From positions 17,508,641 through 17,572,640 of the forward strand of contig OX439044.1 of the NCBI GenBank assembly GCA_949317995.1: a stretch of DNA of 64,000 nucleotides. The letters are read 5' to 3'. Below, one piece after another: positions 55,926 through 64,000 of this stretch. Every line of letters starts with the position of its first letter. Position 1 is the first letter of the stretch. This DNA comes from Acholoe squamosa (lineage: Eukaryota; Annelida; Polychaeta; Phyllodocida; Polynoidae). The notes below the pieces were generated by a model. The model saw only the letters and a list, made by a program, of their open reading frames with translations. It had not been told where the DNA came from and did not search any database. The translations under genes were made by a program, and so were the position numbers.

Positions 55926-56735
55926 CCGCCGTCCTCCTACGATCGGGGGACTTTGCAGTCCTACCGAGCTGGTAGGGTAACCCTGTCTCGAAACGGCCTA
56001 ATGATTATCTAAGCGAGAGCATTTTTTTTTTTTACTCAAGTGTTTATTAACCTCTCCACTACGCGAAGAGGTGATAATAATGCAGTTAACTAATTTGGGA
56101 ACAGGTTTCATTGGTGCATACTAGTTTGATATGGGTTATATAAGATGAGAATGAAGACACAAATAAACAAGAGATATGGGTGATATAAGATGAGAACAAA
56201 GACACAAATAAACAAAAGAATCAAGTACAACACATACAAACAAATAAAATTTAAATTATTACTAATCTTAAGATTCGAAATCTGGCTTGTTGTTCAATTT
56301 AGGTGACAAATTGTCCCTATCTACTTGGGATAAAAAAGTGACTTTGTTAATCTAGTGACAAATAATAGACATAACAAGAAAAATTGACCACATTTAAGCT
56401 AAAAAGGACATAAAGTAGGGTAAGAAAATACAGTAAATAGGATAGACTAGCAGTTACCCAAACGGTTGCTAAGACTCATTTGTATTTGGAAGTATTGCAT
56501 ATTATGAAATTCAAAATACACATAGTTAAAGAATTAGCCATATATTGTTACGAGATGTAGTAGAGATAAGTTAGAACTTGAACAGAGGCTTAGTACACAA
56601 ATCTGATCCATCAGCGCATTTCAGGTCTGAGGTCAACACAAGATGTATTTAGAAGGAGCACCAATTTAGTTCCTGTCCCAGGAAGTTCCCCAATTGGGAT
56701 CTCCCCACAGATTGAATTGAATTACTCATTTGATG

Positions 56736-56891
56736 TCATAGAAATGAAACGGGGTCTTCATCTTCGTCAGAAGTCTCACAGATTAGGACGCTGCCATCTA
56801 GGATGGTAGCTTCCTTAAATTTCTTGCTTTGTTTGTGCAGGTCCTTAATTCTCTTGATTCGGGCCTTGAATTGGGATTTCTGCTCAGACTC
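56736..56891 (-). CDS. Last coding exon of an unrecognised minus-strand gene
   Basis: The minus strand has acceptor AAATGCGTTTCAG, then 51 sense codons in phase 0 and TGA at 56736-56738. The peptide is Lys/Arg-rich and helical at first (FKARIKRIKDLHKQSKKFK), then hydrophobic-acidic, ending TSDEDEDPVSFL. Its length is below the usual ORF cut-off, but the splice site, amino-acid composition and clean stop argue for a real exon. AATAAA on the minus strand at 56043-56048 could end the message. The exon at 62279-62434 ends in the matching phase and may precede it. I do not recognise the protein. Confidence 0.55.
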   Translation of the reverse strand, partial: ESEQKSQFKARIKRIKDLHKQSKKFKEATILDGSVLICETSDEDEDPVSFL

Positions 56892-56899
56892 CTGAAACG

Positions 56900-58540
56900 C
56901 ATTTGCAAGTCATCTTGTAACCATACCTTGATAAAGTGATTCTGAAACCTACTCAAACTGACTAGTTATTGCTTTGATAATATAGTTATCTCGATATCAG
57001 TAGGATCTCGAAATGGCAATAACTACAAAAGCATTTCCCTGCATCTTAGTCTGTTCATCCCCAGGTGAATTTTGATTTACCCAAAGTGAAAATGGGTGAT
57101 ACCAAATGCTTATGCTATTAGCTTTAGCTTTTCGCTGAAATTGATCGGCTGCTAAAGCTGAACCATAAAACAACTATTATGGTAAATGAGCTCATGCAAT
57201 TGAAGAGTTTGGTTCCAAACCGCTATAAACATCATTTTGGAAAAAAATGTAGTTAAGATGAGAAAACAACAGGTTGGGGTAAGTGAAAAAATGTTGCAAA
57301 ATCATTTTTTCCCCAAAACAGTCACCATTTCGCACCTAGGGCCAACCTAAAATCCACTTTTTTTCCAAAACGTACTAAATCCCACACATGTTTTGTTCCA
57401 AAATGCAATAGATCTAAATCCACTCAGACAAACATTGTAATGACATGAGTGTAAAAAAGCACTTGTTTCATTTATATCCAACTAAATGAGGAAACTCAAA
57501 TGTAGAAAAGAAAACCATCTTTTGTGGTTATTATATTGATACAAAAAAGAGTCATGTTGGATTTATTGCATTTTGGAACAAAATGGTTTGGATTTGTTGT
57601 GCTTTGGAAAAAATGGAATAAACCACTTAATTTTCCATGAAGGAAGCCTCAAGGATTTCAAAATGAAATGTGGAGGTGTTTTATCCATGGTCCCCTAGAT
57701 ATTGGAACGCAGAAAAATGGGCACTCTCCTGTATTAAGCCGCCATGCAAAAAGGACAGGTCGCCAGATGGCACAAATTATGTGGATTTGTGTGATTAATA
57801 GGAAAAGATGGAACCTAATTGATATAGGTGGACTAGGCAGTGAAAACATACCTTATCCGGTCCTGGCCAGAACCTCAGAAAATCCCATTAAAGTTGTTGG
57901 AGGCTGAAACACACATTACCGTTACGTTTTGCCTCATATCTCAGCAACTAGTGACCCGATCAATGCAATTAAAACAGCTATGAAAAGCCCAGAAGTCCCA
58001 CTTCCAGAGTTCTCATGTACCATTTTACAGAAAGCAGCTATTCACCCCCACCCTTTGGAACACTTCAGACCAGCAGTTGCTCAGCGATTGAAGGTGGTCC
58101 AGCCAATAGACTTCGAAGTGTGTCCAAATGAGATACACATATGTTATCCGGTTCCCCCATACAGCAGCAAATAATGGGCATACTGACAAGATTAGAACTG
58201 TTTTGGAAAGCCAACACAGTCTACCTTCAGATTAGGCTGAAGTCCCAAAATCCATAATTTGAGCCATAAGGTACCATTTCGCTGCCTAGGCCACATAGAT
58301 GGAAAATTCGACGGAACTACAATTAGTAGTATATGTACATATCACTTTGACTATGGATATTATTCAAAATAGACTTTATTCCATTAATATTAAACTAGAA
58401 GCCAATCTTTGGGGGAGGGGGTCTGTAATGGAATAAAGGCAATTACTGTATTATAAAGACATTTAAAAAAAGAGAGCGAGAGAGAGAAAATAGAAAGAAC
58501 ACAAAATTAATATGAACATGCCCTTTATTCCATTACCCTC
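56900..58540. other. Probable intron; ORFs of uncertain status
   Basis: Plus-strand frames at 57668-57907 and 57929-58174 have fairly protein-like composition (for example PLPEFSCTILQKAAIHPHP) but no splice support and no known domain. Poly-purine text at 58470-58500. Confidence 0.3.
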
Positions 58541-58547
58541 CCCCATG

Positions 58548-60170
58548 GCGACCTATTTGTTTTGTGAGTAAAATAAGATTGCGACCAATTTGTCCTGACT
58601 GATTACCCATACTTCCTCTACAGGGAAATCATTCAAGTAAATTTATTAGAATCTGTAACTTCTGCACCTTATTTGCATCAATTATCTTACAGTAGATAGC
58701 TTCTAACTCATAAACTGAATGCTGATACAAATAAGTCGCCATAGGGGCCTATGAATAAAGCTGTGCTTGCAAACCTGTGCATACCAACTGGCGACTTATT
58801 TGTTCTGTGAGTAAAATGAGATGGCGACCTATTTGTTTTGACTGATTACCTATAGTCCCTCTACAGAGAAATCATACATGAGTAAATCTATGATAATGCG
58901 CAACCCTTGAGCTTTATTTACATTGATTTTCTCATAGTATTTAGCTTCTATCCTATAGGATGGATGCTGAAACAAATAGGTCGCCATATGAATAAAGCTG
59001 CGCTTGCAAAACTTAACATCCCGACCCTAGACCTTTTATCCCTCCATATGGCGGGATAAAACCCATATGGCGGGATAAAACAAGAGTAGTATATAGGTAA
59101 GCCCATCCATAATATTTAAGAAACCAAAGACATCCATGGGAGGAAATATCCCCTGGGGAATGGGATTTCAAGGGGGGAAGAAATATATAAAAAAATGGGG
59201 CATAGCAAATTTTGGGGGTATATAAGGTTTGCAAGCGCAGCTTTATTCACATGGCGACCTATTTGTTTCACCATCCATTCTATAAGAAAGAAGGTAAAAC
59301 CTAGACATTTCTTCATATATATACGGGGTGAAAATGTTATTGTTCACTCAATAATTTGCTTTATGTGTAGCCAAAGAATGTTTAATTAACCAGATCAAAC
59401 AGATCGTAAGCCCACCCATGATATAAAACAAACTTAAAAAAAACTATGGGGGAAAATACCCCCATGGGGGAAAGGGTTTTCCTGGGGGGAAACAATGTAT
59501 AAAAAATGGGACATGGCATATTTTGGGGGAGTATTCAAGGGTTGCAAGTGCAGTTTTATTCATATGGCGACCTATTTGTTTCTGCATAAGTTCTTTATAA
59601 AACGGCTGGCAGTGCTCTGCTGCACGATAGAAGTGACCTTGAGTTCATTACACCAGTGTAGTGCACACCTGAGCAAGGTCACCATAGCTGTAAACAAGTC
59701 AAGGGCCATTAATTGGTCTAGACATACCATAATTGGGCATTTAAGTGATTGGAATGAAATGTACAGCGATTTATAAAGACAATAGACAACTCCTTCTTTA
59801 CTTCTTGACTGCACTCAGATGCATCTGTGCATTATAGAACAACAGACAGTCTCGATGTGAAGAAAGTTGTTGTCTATTTTCTAATTATAAAACAAAGTAA
59901 ATACCAGAGGTCTATTCATCAGATTAAGGATGAGAATATATCCCCACTGAGAATGGATGTTTTTCGGGGGGGGGGGGAGAGAAATATATAAGAGAGGGCA
60001 TGTCATATTTTGGGGATTTGTAAAAGTGATAGTCCATTGATTCTAGAACTCATGGCTTTTTAAAAATGGCGGGATAAAAGGTCTAAGGTAGGGATTGAGT
60101 TGCCAAAAAGGAAATACTCATCAAGGGCTTATAGATGATGTTCAGTACTTTTGATATGGCGGGATAAAAG
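58548..60170. repeat. Array of related segments carrying GGCGACCTATTTGTT and GGCGGGATAAAA
   Basis: Two ~240-bp direct copies start at ~58548 and ~58788 (GGCGACNNATTTGTTNTGTGAG...). Each ends in the inverse AACAAATA(A/G)GTCGCCAT. A ~170-bp segment (TAAGCCCA(T/C)CCAT ... CATGGCGACCTATTTGTTTC) occurs at ~59099-59280 and ~59409-59583, with a worn third copy at ~59926-60030. ATGGCGGGATAAA recurs at ~59048, ~59071, ~60066, ~60155 and, cut short, ~61117. These look like nested insertions of one non-autonomous element family. Confidence 0.65.
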
Positions 60171-60179
60171 TTCTAGGTA

Positions 60180-62270
60180 CATATTTTAGACTAAGTACAG
60201 GAGAGGGCACTAGGTGGCAGGCTAACAGGTAAGGCATCTATATTTTGTGCACAGAGGAGTTCCCACACCCCCCCTGATTTTGGTCTAACAGTGACCTTAA
60301 CTTACTAGATTACAGAGTGTTATCTGGCTTATTTGAAGGACAATGAACTGGATGCCAAAAACAAACCATCTGTAAAAAGATCAAGCTGAGCTAGCTAGTC
60401 TATTGAATGTGATTTATCAATTAGTATACCTTTCATGGTGCATACTGAGCCCAATATTCACCATCCAATATTATTCGCATAACAGGGGTGTACCTAAGTA
60501 TGACCTACAACACATATCTTATGGAGACGTTATTTGATGCAAGCCCCTACAAGCTAATGAGGATTTAATGTGCATATGTGGATCAACACAGGAAAAGAGA
60601 CCTCTGTGAGGGGCCTCCCGGGGGTCCCCTTCTATGGTTTATTTTGGTACAGGCAAAGTCAAGCATGTGTCTTAATTGGTGCTATTTACAGTCTGACCGG
60701 ACAACACTCTGCACCTGTGCGGACTGCTCTTTTCATGACATGATCTATTTACAGATCCTATATATAGTGTGCTAACAACCCTGCCTACTCTTAGCTGGAG
60801 TGTGCAGGCTCAGTTGTTACTCAGCCTGAACTGGCCTTGTAAGACTGCCTGCAGACTTCAACTCTCAGATCACAGTTTCAGACACCATTCACACTACAAA
60901 CTAGTGTTCCCAAAACACCCATATCCAATATTTCTAATTTGATTTTCTCAGCTTCTAGGTAACTTGGAACCAAAAGTAAAACTGACTTGAACCATGGCTT
61001 GCATGAACAAACAAAAATCAAAAATATCAACATCTTATTTTTCCTTATTCTGCTTGAAAAAAATACCATTTTTCCTGCTGTAACAAATAGGTTCCTGTTT
61101 TTACTTTTACCTGGATGGCGGGATAATCCCGGATATGGCCGAAAAATGGCCATCCCCTCTTAAATGTTTTGAAATGATAAATGTCTAATTTGTGCAGATG
61201 CCTATCTACAACTCTTATAATATTTTCTGTCCACTCTGTGAGCCTGGTGCACTATAGGCGTGCACCAACACATCCATTTATAAATAGATTTCTCGTAGTT
61301 TTCCTTCATGAATATGACCTTATCTGCCAAATGTCATTAAACAACTATTACTCACTTACCTGGTTTAGTCAATCATACCTATCTTATTAGATTATAGTTA
61401 TATCGGAAAATCACCCTTATGATACATGCATTCGTATTTCAATGACGAAGATATGAGAAGTCGTTGTGTTCACTTCTTTTATTAACTCAATATAGTGTTC
61501 CAGATGACTGACTGTCAATATCTTGTATACATGTTATGTTTCTGGTAGGAAAGGTCTGTTAGAGAAATCATGATTTTAACAGGTGATATGACAACTAAGA
61601 TTAGATCGGCAGGAGCAAAAGTATCATGACTAGATAGTAACGTACGCACGTAAGAGGAAAAGGATCAATAAGCATCAACAATGCTAGAACAAACGCAATG
61701 GGAAAGGGTCGTACACACATATATAGATACCGGGATTAATAGTTATAATACATTATCATAGCTCGAGCGATATCTGATCGATAATATTTAACATGAACCA
61801 ATCAAAAGAAAATTTATAAAAAATACAATTCGTACTGAATGGAAATTCCCTCCAATGATGTCATTGTCTATATGATGGGCATGACTTACACAGAAAGAAA
61901 ATGGCATCATTGCAGCAGGGGGAACTTGTCACAAAACGTGTTTAAAAGTAGAGATTAGATATAGTCGGCAATAGATCGCTCACGGTAATAAATGCCTTAG
62001 CATCAACAGTGGCTGCACCATTGTTCTAATTCTGTACCCAGAGAAGATTTGGGCCTAATTCTTTTAAAATAACAAGGGCAAATATATGGGTTAAATGCAT
62101 TTTGTAAACCCGCTGCCACTAGCTGTCCATGGAGAAGAATTAGAGGCCATAGAGGACAACTGTTACAACATCCAAACTATTATTTTTACTGCCAAAGCTA
62201 ATAAATCTTAACAGTTAACAGGGCCCCGGAGAATAAACCAACTTTCAAGTAGTCTGTAATGGTCCCAGTT
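60180..62270. other. Gene-poor stretch
   Basis: No exon recognised; ORFs of 65-91 codons have no motif. Confidence 0.4.
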
Positions 62271-62278
62271 TGCAATAC

Positions 62279-62434
62279 CTCGTCGATAAAACCAATGCTT
62301 TGTCTTCGCCTGTTTCTTTTGGAAAGAGCCTTGGAGATATCCATGTCTCCTTCCATATCAGGGAGGATTTCGTCGGACATCAGAGACATCTTGTATTCAC
62401 CTTCACTGCTGCCCCCTCGCGTGTATTTTAGGAA
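62279..62434 (-). CDS. Candidate internal exon of an unrecognised minus-strand gene
   Basis: Within a longer open frame (62198-62548), acceptor ATAAAACAG (exon start 62434) and donor GACGAG/GTATTG (exon end 62279) bound 156 bp, phase 0 at both sides. The peptide is charged, with an acidic middle (LMSDEILPDMEGDMD) and a basic patch (LSKRNRRRQS). Phase fits the terminal exon at 56736-56891, whose start is also basic-helical. However, the cysteine-rich gene ends only ~190 bp upstream, leaving little room for a promoter, so it could be a chance ORF. Confidence 0.35.
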
Positions 62435-62687
62435 CTGTTTTATACGTAACTTATAATGTTCATAGCCTATAGGCACATAGCCATGCTGATACATGTATTC
62501 CACATTGAAAAAAAAAATATTATTACGTACATTATCCGTTGTCTTCATTCAGTTCCTTTTAATCGTGTCTTCTTGAGGCATCTAACCTCAACCACCAAAA
62601 AACATCATTTCAAAATACCCATCATTTATTAAAACTAGCAATGAAGTTGAACACAAGTTGTCCGGCTGAGCACTAATGACCAGTTCC

Positions 62688-63345
62688 TCAGTACTTGTTG
62701 AAGTAGTAAGGGTACCGTCTCATCTTGTCCCCGTTGAAGGCATCATAGCAGCTGCCGCAGCAGCCTTCCTGGAAGGACTTCTCCCAGGGCAGTTTGCAGC
62801 GGGCGTACCCAAAGTGGGCCGTGTAGGCGGCACAGTTGTACTTCCTCCTGGAGCGGGTGATGAGCTTCACGTGGTCCCCATATTCACAGCCTGAAATGGG
62901 AGGGGAGGATATTTTAGAGAGAAGCAGATCTAGAGTAGGATTGGGGTCTGGATTCTCCTTTTTCTTGAATTTCATTTGAATAAGTTTAACCCCTCTGGAA
63001 CCCCCTTTTTTTAAATTTCATTCAAATAAGTTTAACCCCTCTCTACACCTATTTAAAATAATTTTTGCTATGGGCTGGGCTGCGGAGACCTACCTCAACT
63101 TTTTGGACTATGTTACCGGAAGCTTACAATTTCTTTTGGGCCTTATTACTTATGATAATCCAGCATGCGCTTACCTAGATAGATGGACAGTTATAGCAAC
63201 GGCCAAAGTGAGTGAAACTGACCTGATCTTGCAGTGTAGTGTTTAGCACAGGTTCCACAACACACCTCTCTGACGTCGTCCTTGTAGCAATGGTACGGCT
63301 TGATCTTAGAGCACGTGTGCACGTCCTTGTCTCCATAACGACATT
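62688..63345 (-). CDS. Secreted protein C-terminus with two six-cysteine PLAC-like modules
   Basis: Two exons are seen: 63345-63223 (123 nt) and 62890-62688 (203 nt with stop), joined in phase 1 by a GT-AG intron; earlier exons lie beyond the window. The first exon gives CRYGDKDVHTCSKIKPYHCY...EVCCGTC, the second CEYGDHVKL...YNCAAY...YARCKLPW...EGCCGSC. Each has six cysteines ending CC-x2-C. The PLAC (protease and lacunin) domain at the end of ADAMTS proteases, ADAMTS-like proteins and papilin has this pattern, so I infer an extracellular-matrix-type protein; the catalytic or thrombospondin parts are not in view. AATAAA on the minus strand at 62625-62630, about 60 nt after the stop, is a good polyadenylation signal. 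Confidence 0.7.
62955..63050. repeat. ~45-bp tandem duplication inside the intron
   Basis: GAATTTCATTTGAATAAGTT then TAACCCCTCT, and AAATTTCATTCAAATAAGTT then TAACCCCTCT, follow each other about 45 bp apart. Confidence 0.8.
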
Positions 63346-64000
63346 CTGATTGTAATAAGAAAATAGATTTTGTTAGGCTACAATATCTAAAACCATACGG
63401 ACATTGTAATATAGTAATGGTGAAAATGAATGCATATAGGATAGGGACTATTCACTGTGAAAAGGACAGTTCTTAGGCAACTTTGTGACAAAGTAGTCTC
63501 TTCTGGTTGGGATTCTAGGGAATACCCTCTCTCGTGTTTGGGGATTGTGGGTCCCCATTTCCTGGAGAATATTACTACCCACGGTACCCACATACATTTT
63601 ACAAATACAGCAACCAGCAGCCAGAACTACTTTTACCCATAAATGCTGGTTATCAGAGACGACTCACGCTAGTGGTCGAGCTGGGGCCAGATTGGTGACA
63701 AAGCTTTCATTACAAGGGAATGCAAGGTTTTCCTACTTGTGACGTGTACGTCATATTTAATTCACTATTTCATTCAAAGAGATTCATCCTATTAAACACA
63801 ATGCTTTCGACATTGTACAGTGTTCTGGAGCATCATTGCAGAAATAACACTGCTTCATTACAAATAGCCTATGATGGTTCACTGTACAGTATATGGCCAT
63901 GCTTCGTTGATTCACCAGACATATTTTAGAGTGTGCTATGGAGAAAGCCATGTCCCTAGATAGGGTGAAGCGCCAAAATCAAAATCTCCAACACAGGTCG
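63346..64000 (-). other. Upstream intron of the cysteine-rich gene
   Basis: No further exon with the PLAC-like pattern was found before the window ends. Confidence 0.4.

Noticed and set aside
57929-58174. 81-codon plus ORF with protein-like composition
   Set aside because: Could be a relic, but no splice site, domain or neighbouring coding piece supports it.

Overview
The window is animal genomic DNA, most likely from a marine invertebrate. It has split genes with GT-AG introns, a kinesin-II subunit, an extracellular-matrix-type cysteine-rich gene, tRNA-derived SINE-like repeats, a DIRS-type retroelement and a large Ty3/gypsy-type retrovirus-like provirus. I cannot name the species. No bacterial, plasmid or CRISPR feature was seen.

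Layout. 1-4.5 kb holds the last 12 exons of KIF3B (+), with all intron phases fitting. 5-16 kb is mostly gene-poor, with a 42-bp and an 80-bp tandem array. 16.26-17.57 kb holds the main exon of a type II membrane protein, probably a glycosyltransferase (-). 18.6-25.1 kb is repeat-rich: a foldback element built on TGACGTATTTA, a 190-bp hairpin, a 41-bp array, and a ~3.8-kb element with inverted ends enclosing a 38-bp and a ~135-bp satellite. The second satellite carries a 234-bp MITE with a clean TA duplication. 25.3-29.9 kb is a decayed DIRS-like tyrosine-recombinase retrotransposon (-).

30.70-48.37 kb is a complete 17.7-kb LTR provirus (+). Its two 571-bp LTRs show no difference on reading and are flanked by the 4-bp duplication ACAC. 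It has a primer-binding site, gag (1036 aa), an in-frame UAG, pol (protease, reverse transcriptase, RNase H, integrase, two AT-hooks), an unknown ORF, an env-like gene, and a ~3.8-kb post-env region. That last region is the most unusual part. It holds a terminal exon open in two overlapping frames. One frame fits in phase a splice donor at the end of env. The other fits a 29-nt coding mini-exon placed between pol and env. This resembles the tat/rev layout of complex retroviruses. The same region carries a possible spliced antisense unit with its own TATA box, and a hairpin with two CRE half-sites and an E2F-type site.

48.4-64 kb is mostly non-coding, with SINE-like and inverted repeats, a (TA)n tract and dispersed copies of two short motifs. 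On the minus strand are two 156-bp candidate exons of an unrecognised gene (56.7 and 62.3-62.4 kb) and the last two exons of a secreted protein with two six-cysteine PLAC-like modules (62.69-63.35 kb).

All assignments are from reading the sequence; no database search was possible.
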